DNA of 13,323 nt from an uncultured Sphingobium sp. (lineage in GTDB: Bacteria; Pseudomonadota; Alphaproteobacteria; Sphingomonadales; Sphingomonadaceae): the NCBI GenBank assembly GCA_946479185.1, contig CAMLFF010000056.1, positions 1 through 13,323 on the forward strand, given 5' to 3'. Positions 4,933 through 11,942 of the stretch are shown piece after piece. The notes beneath the pieces were generated by a model, which was not told where the DNA came from, did not search any database, and saw nothing but the letters and a program-made list of their open reading frames with translations. The stretch's first letter is position 1, and every line of letters begins with the position of its first letter. The translations under genes and the position numbers were made by a program.

Positions 4933-7731
4933 ATGACAATGCGTATGTTAATCGATGCGCGCCACCGGGAAGAGACCCGGGTCGCGGTCGTTACGGGGAA
5001 CCGGATCGAAGAGTTTGATTTTGAATCTGCTGAGCACAAACAGCTCAAAGGAAATATCTATCTCGCCAAGGTTACACGAGTAGAACCATCGCTGCAGGCG
5101 GCGTTCGTCGATTACGGCGGCAACCGTCATGGTTTCCTCGCCTTTTCGGAAATCCACCCCGATTATTACCAGATCCCGCGTGAGGACCGTGAGGCCCTGC
5201 TCGCCGAGGAAGCTGCCCATGCTGCTGAAGAAGCAGCGCTGCGCGGTGAACTGGATGACGATCTGGACGATGATCGCGATCATGGCGGCGATGATGTCGA
5301 GACAGTCGACCGTCCATCGCATGACGATGATGATGAAGAGCATGGCGAAGGCGGCGAGGGCGGCGAAGGCGCAGCCCCCAAGCGCAATGGCAAAGGCAGC
5401 GATCAGGCTGCCGATGAAGTGCGCCGCAAGCGCATGGCCCTGCGTCGCCGTTACAAGATTCAGGACGTTATCCGGCGCCGTCAGGTGCTGCTCGTTCAGG
5501 TCGTCAAGGAGGAGCGCGGCAATAAGGGCGCAGCGCTCACCACATATCTCAGCCTCGCAGGCCGCTATTGCGTGCTCATGCCGAACACCAGCCACGGTGG
5601 CGGCATTTCGCGCAAGATCAGCAATGGCGCGGACCGCAAGCGCCTGAAGTCCATCATCGCCGAGATGAAGTTGCCCAATACGATGGGCTGCATCGTGCGC
5701 ACCGCTGGCCTCTCACGCACCAAAGTCGAGATTCGTCGCGACTTTGATTATCTTGCCCGTCTGTGGGACGAGATTCGCGAGAACACCATCAAGGCCGCCG
5801 CGCCTGCGCTGATCCATAATGACAGCGACCTTATCAAGCGCGCGATCCGCGACATCTATCATCGCGATATCGAAGAGGTGATCGTCGAAGGCGAAGACGG
5901 CTATCGCCACGCCAAGGACTTTATGCGGCTGCTCATGCCGAGCCATGCTCGGAAGGTGAAGCAATATGCCGATGTCGTCTCGCTGTTCCAGCGCTTCGGC
6001 GTCGAGGATCAGCTGGCGGCCATGTATAATCCGGTCGTGCAGCTCAAGTCCGGCGGCTATCTGGTGATCAACCCGACCGAGGCGCTCGTCTCGATCGACA
6101 TCAACTCGGGCCGCTCGACACGCGAGCATAATATCGAGCAGACGGCCTTCTCGACCAACATCGAGGCAGCGCGCGAGATCGCACGGCAATTGCGCCTGCG
6201 CGATATGGCGGGTCTGGTCGTCATCGACTTCATCGACATGGAGCACAACTCCAACATCCGCAAAGTCGAGAAGGCGATGAAGGACGCGCTCAAGGACGAT
6301 CGTGCGCGCATTCAGGTCGGCCGCATTTCCGGCTTCGGCCTCATGGAAATGAGCCGCCAGCGTCTGCGCACCGGCGTGCTGGAAGCATCGACCCGCGCTT
6401 GCCCGCATTGCGAAGGCACGGGCCTTGTCCGCACGGCATCGTCCGCAGGCCTCTCGGCCCTGCGTATGCTGGAGGAAGAAGCCGCCCGCGGTCGTGGCAG
6501 CATCATCACGTTGCGCGCCAGCCAGGAAGCGGCCTTCTATGTACTCAACAACAAGCGTCGCGAGCTGGACGAGATCGAGCAGCGCTATGGCGTGATGATC
6601 GTCGTGCTGCCCGATGGCGAGGTTGAAGGCGCCCGTATGACTGTGGAGGCGGCTGGTCCGCGCCCGACGATGCAGGTCAATTACTCCCCCATCCTTGTCG
6701 ACGATACCGACGATTATGAGGATGAGCCCGAAGAGGTCGAGGACGAACTCGAGGAAGAAGACGAAGAAGAGGGCGAAGAGCGGCAGGACAAGCCGCGCGC
6801 CGAAGCTGGCGAAACCAGCGATGCTGCCCGCAAGCGCAAACGTCGTCGCCGTGGCCGTCGCGGTCGTCGCGATGGTGAAGAGCAGGACGGCGAAGCAGGC
6901 GCTCAATCGGCCGACGATGCTGAAGGTTCAGCGTCTGACGATGAGAGCGATGCGGACGCTGAAGGCGAAGCGCAAGCTGAGGGCGAAGGCCGGGCCGATG
7001 TTGATGGCGATGGCACGCCACGCCGCAGCCGTCGTGGCCGTCGCGGTGGTCGCCGTCGTCGCGGTGAGCAGGCGGGCGAGCAAACGGGCGAGCAGACTGG
7101 CGATCAGGGTGCAGCCGAGGCCGGTGACGAGTCGCAAGCTCCCGCCGCCAATGCTGATCTCGATGTCGTGGCCGATGTCGATGTCGCCATCGAGGCCGAA
7201 GCAGCAGCGCCTGCGCCTGAAGCGGAAGCCACACCCGGCACCCGTCGTCGCCCACGGGCTCGCAAGCCCAAGGTCGCAGCTGAAAAAGCGGTCGAGGTTG
7301 CGCCAGCCGCTAGCGATGAGGACAATGTTCGCGTTGAAGTCTCGCCGGAGCTGACGGAAGCGCCCGCAGACGCCGAGCCTGCCGCGCCAAAGCGCAAGCC
7401 ACGTCGCAAGCCCGCGGCAAAAGCCGCCGCCGCAGAGGCGCCTGAAGCGAGCGAAGCCCCGGCTGCGGTCGCCGAGGAAGCAGCCGAAGCGCCCAAGCCA
7501 AAGCGTCGTCCACGTCGCAAGGCTGAGCCTGCAGCTGCGCTTTCCGATGCGCCCGAAGCGCTGACGGCAGATGCCGTCGACGCCACGCCAAGCGAAAGCA
7601 AAACCAAGCGCGAAAAGGCCGCACCCGTCGAAGCCACGGCAGAGACGAGCGCCAATGCAGAGACGGACGCAGAGTCCGAATCGGGCGACACGCCGCGTCG
7701 CGGCTGGTGGCAGCGCACGTTCGGCCCGTGA
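4933..7731 (+). CDS. rne: Ribonuclease E (degradosome endonuclease and scaffold)
   Basis: Essential endoribonuclease for mRNA turnover and for rRNA and tRNA processing; its C-terminal tail scaffolds the RNA degradosome. 932 residues. The N-terminal catalytic half has an S1 domain starting at about 36 (QLKGNIYLAKVTRVEPSLQA), interrupted by a highly acidic insert (about 84-165) before resuming at RRRYKIQDVI. The RNase H and 5'-sensor regions follow. The DNase I-like subdomain has SIDINSG (Asp389, Asn391) and VVIDFIDM (Asp432), which match the E. coli metal ligands Asp303, Asn305 and Asp346 in spacing. The Zn-link is CPHC (490-493). From about 590 the protein is low-complexity: acidic stretches alternate with Arg/Lys blocks near 633-647, 697-710, 771-780, 820-827 and 855-863. 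It ends in the motif GWWQRTFGP, possibly a partner-binding site. Start ATG at 4933 has GGAGAG six bases upstream; the nearby ATGs at codons 3 and 5 are less well spaced. Confidence 0.98.
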   Translation: MTMRMLIDARHREETRVAVVTGNRIEEFDFESAEHKQLKGNIYLAKVTRVEPSLQAAFVDYGGNRHGFLAFSEIHPDYYQIPREDREALLAEEAAHAAEEAALRGELDDDLDDDRDHGGDDVETVDRPSHDDDDEEHGEGGEGGEGAAPKRNGKGSDQAADEVRRKRMALRRRYKIQDVIRRRQVLLVQVVKEERGNKGAALTTYLSLAGRYCVLMPNTSHGGGISRKISNGADRKRLKSIIAEMKLPNTMGCIVRTAGLSRTKVEIRRDFDYLARLWDEIRENTIKAAAPALIHNDSDLIKRAIRDIYHRDIEEVIVEGEDGYRHAKDFMRLLMPSHARKVKQYADVVSLFQRFGVEDQLAAMYNPVVQLKSGGYLVINPTEALVSIDINSGRSTREHNIEQTAFSTNIEAAREIARQLRLRDMAGLVVIDFIDMEHNSNIRKVEKAMKDALKDDRARIQVGRISGFGLMEMSRQRLRTGVLEASTRACPHCEGTGLVRTASSAGLSALRMLEEEAARGRGSIITLRASQEAAFYVLNNKRRELDEIEQRYGVMIVVLPDGEVEGARMTVEAAGPRPTMQVNYSPILVDDTDDYEDEPEEVEDELEEEDEEEGEERQDKPRAEAGETSDAARKRKRRRRGRRGRRDGEEQDGEAGAQSADDAEGSASDDESDADAEGEAQAEGEGRADVDGDGTPRRSRRGRRGGRRRRGEQAGEQTGEQTGDQGAAEAGDESQAPAANADLDVVADVDVAIEAEAAAPAPEAEATPGTRRRPRARKPKVAAEKAVEVAPAASDEDNVRVEVSPELTEAPADAEPAAPKRKPRRKPAAKAAAAEAPEASEAPAAVAEEAAEAPKPKRRPRRKAEPAAALSDAPEALTADAVDATPSESKTKREKAAPVEATAETSANAETDAESESGDTPRRGWWQRTFGP

Positions 7732-7816
7732 TCGCACTGACTCTGCATTGCCCTGATCCCCGTTGGCAGCTTTTGAAAATTAGCCGTCAGCGCGGGTTCA
7801 GGCTTGCGGTGTCATA

Positions 7817-9235
7817 ATGGGCGGCATGACCTTGCCCGCAGTTTCAACAGATCGGCCCGCCGCCTGGCATGCACTGGCGGCGGGCTCTTTGCTTCACGCC
7901 ATAAAGTCCCTGATTCTCCTCGCATCATTGGTGTTACTGAGTGCGCGGCCCGCGCTGGCCCAGTCGGTTCTGCGCGATGCCGAAACCGAAGCGCTGATGC
8001 ACGAGGCGTCCATCCCGCTCATCCGGGCGGCAGGGCTTGATGAGCGCAATGTGCAGATGCTCGTCATCAATGATCCCAGCATCAACGCTTTCGTCGCTGG
8101 CGGTCAGATCGTCTGGTTCCACAGCGGCCTCATCGCGCAGGCGGACAATCTCAATCAGGTGCAGGGTGTGATGGCCCATGAGCTTGGCCATATCGAAGGC
8201 GGTCACATCGTGCGCTTTGCCGATGGCGCGAAGGAAGCGACCGGCATCCAAATCGTCTCCCTCCTGCTCGGCGCCGCCGCGCTGGCCGCTGGCGGTGGCG
8301 AGGCGGGCATGGGCATCATGGCAGCCGGGCAGCAGGCCGCGATGGGCAAGTTCCTGGCCTTCACGCGCACGCAGGAATCCAGCGCCGATGCGGCTGGCGC
8401 GCGTTATCTGCAAGCCGCAGGCATCAGCGGCAAGGGCAGCATCGAATTCTTCAAGACGCTGCGCAATCTCGAATATCGCCTCTATGTGCCGCAGGATACC
8501 TATGTGCGCACCCACCCGCTTTCGAGCGATCGCATCGCCGCGCTGACCGGCCTCTATGAGCATGATCCCGCCTGGAACAAGCCGACCGACCCGGCACTAG
8601 AGGCGCGATTCCAGCGCGTGAAGGCCAAGCTGATCGGCTTCGTCAACGAGCCCGCGCGCACGCTCCAGCTCTACCCGACGAGCGACCAGAGCATCCCCGC
8701 CCATTATGCCCGCGCCTATGCCTATCATAAGAGCGCCTACACCGAGCAAGCGCTCCAGGAAGTCCAGACGCTGCTTAAAAGCGCGCCGCATGACCCCTAT
8801 TTCCTTGAGCTGCATGGGCAAGTGCTGCTCGAATCCGGCAAGCCTCTCGAGGCAATCGCCCCGCTGCGTGATGCTGTGACGCGCACGGCGGGTCAGCCAC
8901 CCATCGCCACGCTGCTCGGCCATGCGCTGGTCGCGACCGATAATGACGCCTATCTCCCGGAGGCCGAGCGTGTGTTGCGCAATGCCGTGTCGCGTGATCG
9001 CGCCAATCCGTTCGCCTGGTACTCGCTTGGCACCGTTTATCAGCGCAAGGGCGACACCCCCCGCGCCGCGCTCGCCACTGCCGAGCGCTACTCGATGGAA
9101 GGTGACAATGCGATGGCGCTTCGCCATGCAGACGTCGCCCTTGCGGGCATCGAGCCAAATTCACCCGATTATCTGCGCGCGCAAGACATCGCGATGGCCA
9201 GCAGATCAGCTATGGAAAAGGATCGCAAACGATGA
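7817..9235 (+). CDS. M48-family periplasmic metalloprotease with TPR-like tail (BepA-like)
   Basis: Zinc protease with a tail expected to form TPR repeats. In E. coli the similarly sized BepA (487 residues) degrades or helps assemble outer-membrane beta-barrel proteins and LptD. Here, 472 residues: a signal peptide whose hydrophobic core (about 31-42) ends in ALA-QS (cleavage near 48/49), then the protease with HELGH (121-125; His121, Glu122, His125) and the third ligand Glu187 in TQESSAD. THPLSSDRI (232-240) matches the M48 region containing the BepA regulatory His246, giving His233 here by inference. Helical repeats follow from about 295 to 460 (YARAYAYHKSAYTEQALQEV and WYSLGTVYQRKGD are TPR-like). 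The ATG at 7817 has GCGGTG with a 5-base spacer. An ATG at 7826 and a TTG at 7889 are alternatives; all keep the signal core. It lies 85 bp after rne, and its stop overlaps the DsbA-like gene start by 4 nt. The BepA function is inferred from architecture. Confidence 0.92.
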   Translation: MGGMTLPAVSTDRPAAWHALAAGSLLHAIKSLILLASLVLLSARPALAQSVLRDAETEALMHEASIPLIRAAGLDERNVQMLVINDPSINAFVAGGQIVWFHSGLIAQADNLNQVQGVMAHELGHIEGGHIVRFADGAKEATGIQIVSLLLGAAALAAGGGEAGMGIMAAGQQAAMGKFLAFTRTQESSADAAGARYLQAAGISGKGSIEFFKTLRNLEYRLYVPQDTYVRTHPLSSDRIAALTGLYEHDPAWNKPTDPALEARFQRVKAKLIGFVNEPARTLQLYPTSDQSIPAHYARAYAYHKSAYTEQALQEVQTLLKSAPHDPYFLELHGQVLLESGKPLEAIAPLRDAVTRTAGQPPIATLLGHALVATDNDAYLPEAERVLRNAVSRDRANPFAWYSLGTVYQRKGDTPRAALATAERYSMEGDNAMALRHADVALAGIEPNSPDYLRAQDIAMASRSAMEKDRKR

Positions 9236-10047
9236 CTGAGAAACCGTCCATGCGGACGGTGCTGCGAGCCGGAGGCGCTATCGTCTCGGCTCTGGGCGCG
9301 CGCACAAACACCGCCAAACGCCGCAGCCTCGTCATGCCCGCAGCCATGATCGCTCTCATCGCGGGCGGCGCTGCCGTCGCTTACGCCGCGACCGAGCGCG
9401 AGCCTGTACCCCCGGCGGACCGTGCCGCGATCGAAGCGGTGGTGCATGATTATATTCTCGCCAATCCGGAGATCATCCCGCAGGCGATGGAGCGGCTGAA
9501 GGCCAAGCAAATCACCGGCAAGATCGATGAGCAGCGCAGCGCTCTCGAAACGCCGTACAAGGGCGCGTGGGAAGGCGCGGCCAATCCGCGCGTCACGCTG
9601 GTCGTGTTCATGGATTATGCCTGCGGCTATTGCCGCGCTGCGCTGCCCGATGTGGAGCGGCTGGTGAAGGACAATGCCGATCTGCGCGTGGTCTATCGCG
9701 AATTGCCGATCATCACCAAGGATAGCGCAGGCGCTGCGAAGGTCGGGCTGCTTGCTGCCGAGGACGGCAAATATATGGCGTTCCACAAGGCTATGTTTGC
9801 AGCCGGTGGCGTCGCGCCCGATGCTGTGCTCAAGGCTGCGCGCACGGCAGGGCTGGACGCGGGGAAGGCCAAAGCCGCGCTTGCGGGCGACAACGGCGAG
9901 AAGGAATTCATGGAGAATATCCGCCTCGCCCAGGCGCTTGGCGCGGAAGGCACGCCTTTGTTCGTGGTCGGCAATGAGCTGTTCAACGGGCTGGTCGGCT
10001 ATGATGCGCTGAACGCAGCGGTCGAGAAGGCGCGCAAGATCGCCTGA
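9232..10047 (+). CDS. DsbA-family thiol:disulfide oxidoreductase (ScsC/Com1-like)
   Basis: Thioredoxin-fold protein expected to form or isomerise disulfides in exported proteins. 271 residues. A hydrophobic segment at about 33-53, preceded by KRR, acts as signal peptide or membrane anchor; the ~30-residue N-terminus before it is unusually long. A helical segment (about 63-92, AIEAVVHDYILANPEIIPQAM) resembles the N-terminal region of ScsC/Com1-type DsbA proteins. The DsbA domain follows, with active site CGYC (131-134) in FMDYACGYCRAALPD, and the cis-proline loop GTPLFVVG (Pro242). No other cysteines are present. The ATG at 9232 overlaps the protease stop as ATGA, so the two are probably translationally coupled. 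An internal ATG at 9334 (residue 35) would give a shorter signal but lacks this coupling. A palindromic hairpin follows just after the stop. Whether it is an oxidase or an isomerase cannot be read from sequence alone. Confidence 0.92.
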   Translation: MTEKPSMRTVLRAGGAIVSALGARTNTAKRRSLVMPAAMIALIAGGAAVAYAATEREPVPPADRAAIEAVVHDYILANPEIIPQAMERLKAKQITGKIDEQRSALETPYKGAWEGAANPRVTLVVFMDYACGYCRAALPDVERLVKDNADLRVVYRELPIITKDSAGAAKVGLLAAEDGKYMAFHKAMFAAGGVAPDAVLKAARTAGLDAGKAKAALAGDNGEKEFMENIRLAQALGAEGTPLFVVGNELFNGLVGYDALNAAVEKARKIA

Positions 10048-10051
10048 AGTT

Positions 10052-10084
10052 GGAGGCCTCCCCTGCTGCCAAGAGGAGGCCTCC
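10052..10084. terminator. Double GGAGGCCTCC palindrome, probable bidirectional terminator hairpin
   Basis: Two identical copies of the self-complementary 10-mer GGAGGCCTCC (10052-10061 and 10075-10084) lie 13 bases apart, 4 bases after the DsbA-like stop. Paired with each other they form a 10-bp GC-rich stem; each copy is also a palindrome by itself. No U-tract follows on either strand, so intrinsic termination is plausible but not certain. The position between convergent genes fits a shared terminator. Confidence 0.6.
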
Positions 10085-10100
10085 CTTCACGCATCTCTTA

Positions 10101-10120
10101 TGATCCGGACGATGGGATCA
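10101..10120 (-). terminator. Weak hairpin downstream of the DUF2892 gene
   Basis: TGATCC (10101-10106) and GGATCA (10115-10120) form a 6-bp stem with an 8-base loop, 25 bases beyond the DUF2892 stop on the minus strand. No U-run follows. It may help end transcription from the right, together with the stronger palindrome at 10052-10084. Confidence 0.3.
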
Positions 10121-10144
10121 AGACGCGCAAACACGGTTCGTGGA

Positions 10145-10324
10145 TCAGCTTTTGATCCCGAAGATCGAATAGAGCGGGCAAGTGCCGACCAAGGCCGTGA
10201 GCAGAGGGACGAGGCCAATCCAGCCCCATGACGTCTTTGGCCCGATGAAAACCAGCGCGATGAGTCCAAGGCCGACAAGGATGCGTATGATCCTGTCCGT
10301 ACGTCCAATATTCTTCGCGTTCAT
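10145..10324 (-). CDS. Small DUF2892 (YgaP transmembrane-like) inner-membrane protein
   Basis: A 59-residue protein with two membrane helices: IIRILVGLGLIALVFIG (about 12-28) and WIGLVPLLTALVGTCPLYSIFG (about 35-56). The second helix carries the family signature of a Leu/Pro-rich helix ending in G-x-CPLY-x-x-x-G. The same domain forms the membrane part of the rhodanese YgaP in E. coli, where it occurs fused to a sulfurtransferase; here it stands alone. The N-terminus MNAKNIGRTDR is typical of the family. The chosen ATG at 10324 has AAGGGA with an 8-base spacer. The frame remains open upstream to 10393, but that part has no family resemblance and contains no better start. The cellular role of stand-alone members is not established. 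It lies 81 bp downstream of the cyclotransferase gene and is convergent with the DsbA-like gene. Confidence 0.87.
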   Translation of the reverse strand: MNAKNIGRTDRIIRILVGLGLIALVFIGPKTSWGWIGLVPLLTALVGTCPLYSIFGIKS

Positions 10325-10405
10325 ACTGATCGTCCCTTCAGGTTTGAGGGAGATTAGGCGGAGTCTGGGGATGCGCGCCTTGAGCGAGATCAACGCGCGC
10401 GGCGA

Positions 10406-11152
10406 TTATTTGCTCAGGCGCAGGGCGTAGATGTTGGGCCAATTCTTGCCGGTCACATACAGCAGCTTCGTCTTCGCATCCCAGGCGATGCCATTCAGCA
10501 CCGCGCCGGAATCCCGCCCGCGATTTTTGTCCACGAGCGGCGTGAGGTTGATCCAGTCGGCGATAACTCCTGTCTCCGGATCGATCTTGGCGATTAGCGG
10601 CGCAAACCAGATATTCGCGTAAAGCGCGCCATCGACATATTCGAGCTCGTTGAGATAATCGACCGGCTTGCCTTGCCAGGTCACGGTGACGCGGCGCTGC
10701 TCCTTGAATGTCTTGGGATCGAGGAAGCGCAATTGCGCCGTGCCGTCGCTCAGGATGATTGCGGTACGGGTCGTCGCCACACCCCAGCCCTCGCCGGAAT
10801 AGGTGAAGCTGCCGACCTGCTTGAAATCCTTACGGCGCCAGACGAATCCCTTGCCATCCTGCCAGGTGATGCTGATCAGCGTGTCGCCCCAAGGGGTGAT
10901 GCCTTCGCCGAACAGACCGGCAGGAATGGGCTGGCGGCGCAGCAGCTTGGCATCCTTAAGGCTCAGCACGCGTAGTTCCGATCGCCCGACAAGGCCGGTG
11001 CTCTCGTAGATGAGCCCATCCGCGATGAAGAGGCCTTGGGTGAAGGCCTGCTTGTCATGCGGGAGCGTCTTCACCACCTCCCATGCGATATCCGCCCGCG
11101 CGACGACCGCGCCGAAGACCAGCGCAAGCAATGCAGCGACAAGTCGAATCAC
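10406..11152 (-). CDS. Glutaminyl-peptide cyclotransferase (plant/bacterial beta-propeller type)
   Basis: Converts N-terminal glutamine of peptides to pyroglutamate. 248 residues with a signal peptide (about 1-20, cleavage after VARA), so the enzyme should be periplasmic. Family motifs in order: PHDKQAFTQGL (31-41), YESTGLVGRSELR (49-61), FGEGIT (81-86), YSGEGWG (118-124), LNELEYVDGALYANIW (167-182), LNGIAWD (219-225) and TGKNWP (234-239). This set matches the Glu_cyclase_2 family of papaya and Xanthomonas enzymes, five-bladed propellers unrelated to the zinc-dependent animal enzymes. The start codon is GTG at 11152; its first four bases (GTGA) overlap the ygfZ stop, indicating translational coupling. 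Natural substrates in bacteria are poorly known; protection of exported proteins' N-termini is one possibility. Confidence 0.9.
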   Translation of the reverse strand: MIRLVAALLALVFGAVVARADIAWEVVKTLPHDKQAFTQGLFIADGLIYESTGLVGRSELRVLSLKDAKLLRRQPIPAGLFGEGITPWGDTLISITWQDGKGFVWRRKDFKQVGSFTYSGEGWGVATTRTAIILSDGTAQLRFLDPKTFKEQRRVTVTWQGKPVDYLNELEYVDGALYANIWFAPLIAKIDPETGVIADWINLTPLVDKNRGRDSGAVLNGIAWDAKTKLLYVTGKNWPNIYALRLSK

Positions 11153-11895
11153 TGCGAGTCCTCAGCCAGCGCCTGCATGAGCCAGTCGGCCAGCGGCACG
11201 CCGCTCAGGCTTTCGACCGTGCGGTGATCAATCGCGAGGCCCAGCGCGGGATAGGTGATCCGCATGCGCGCGGGATCGGAGTGCTCGATGGGCAACACGA
11301 CAAGGCGGCGGTTCACCTTGTTGCGATAATGCATCCGCGCGGTATTCTCCTGCCCGATGTAGCAGCCCTTGACGTAGTTCACGCCGTTCAACTCTTCGGC
11401 ATTGCATTCGAGCCAGAGCGTCTTGTCCTCGCCTAATTCCGCCGCGCCTTCAGGCACGCCTTGCGCCAGCCGGTGCGCGCGGAACATTTCGGACGAATCG
11501 CCCTCGCCCGCTGGGGCCAGCCAGCGCCAGCCCAGCGCAGCGAGGCGCGGGTCCGGCACGGCATCCGCCACGGAATCAGCCGACCATTGCACGGCCAGCC
11601 CTTCCTCCAGCGCGATCGTGACCGGACGACGCAAGCGATAGAGCGACAGCCGCTTGATCAGCGCCTCCGCCCTTCCCGCCTCACAATCGATCAACACGTC
11701 ATCGCCGCCCGCTGGATCGGCCCACAGCATCAAGTCGAACAGCGCTTTGCCCTGCGGCGTGAGCAAAGCGCCATAGCGCGGCGCCCCGACAGCAAGGCTC
11801 AACACGTCCTGCGTGAGCAGGCCTTGCAGGAAGTTGCGCGCATCCTCCCCACCAACGCGGATGAGGGCACGATCTTTGAGTGTGGTCTGGAGCAT
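11149..11895 (-). CDS. ygfZ: YgfZ/GcvT-like folate-binding protein (Fe-S cluster maintenance)
   Basis: Homologue of E. coli YgfZ and mitochondrial Iba57, which bind tetrahydrofolate and support assembly or repair of certain Fe-S enzymes. From the ATG at 11895 it has 248 residues. Visible features: the N-terminal LKDRALIRVGGEDARNFLQG and LLTQDV, and the family signature KGCYIGQE (about 185-192) with its conserved cysteine, followed by NTARMHYRNKVNRRL. The start is chosen because family members begin a few residues before the DRALIRV block. An ATG at 11901, an ATG at 11922 and a TTG at 11925 are in frame too. None of these has a recognisable ribosome-binding site, so translation may be leaderless or rely on another signal. 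The stop overlaps the GTG of the cyclotransferase gene. The gene diverges from pyrC, with 47 bp between the two start codons. Confidence 0.93.
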   Translation of the reverse strand: MLQTTLKDRALIRVGGEDARNFLQGLLTQDVLSLAVGAPRYGALLTPQGKALFDLMLWADPAGGDDVLIDCEAGRAEALIKRLSLYRLRRPVTIALEEGLAVQWSADSVADAVPDPRLAALGWRWLAPAGEGDSSEMFRAHRLAQGVPEGAAELGEDKTLWLECNAEELNGVNYVKGCYIGQENTARMHYRNKVNRRLVVLPIEHSDPARMRITYPALGLAIDHRTVESLSGVPLADWLMQALAEDSQ

Positions 11896-11930
11896 CTGCA
11901 TTAGGTAGGTGGGGACAAGCATCAAGCCAA

Positions 11931-11936
11931 GAGAGG
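11931..11936 (+). promoter_or_regulatory. pyrC: Ribosome-binding site for the dihydroorotase gene
   Basis: GAGAGG six bases before the ATG at 11943. It picks this ATG over the in-frame ATG at 11880, whose added 21 residues (MWSGASALGR...) lie antisense to the ygfZ start and do not resemble a dihydroorotase N-terminus. Confidence 0.75.
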
Positions 11937-11942
11937 TTCGTC

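Noticed and set aside
4584..5048. Overlapping minus-strand frames across the rne leader and start
   Set aside because: No ribosome-binding site or domain resemblance. They cross the well-supported rne start and the leader hairpins.
5713..6906. A 397-codon open frame on the minus strand inside rne
   Set aside because: It is antisense to the catalytic half of RNase E, with no domain resemblance or convincing start signal, and is explained by GC-rich codon use in rne.
7060..7110. Short GEQ(A/T) tandem codons in rne that look like a minisatellite
   Set aside because: Only about four imperfect 4-residue units with varying codons. This is low-complexity protein sequence, not a DNA repeat array or CRISPR.
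6928..7748. Several long minus-strand frames opposite the RNase E tail
   Set aside because: They arise from the repetitive Ala/Glu/Arg codon use of the tail. Their translations are compositional mirrors (Ser/Ala/Gly or Arg-rich) without domains.
7813..7818. CATAAT resembling a -10 box before the M48 protease gene
   Set aside because: It overlaps the ATG at 7817 and has no -35 at proper spacing. It would only work for a much later start codon.
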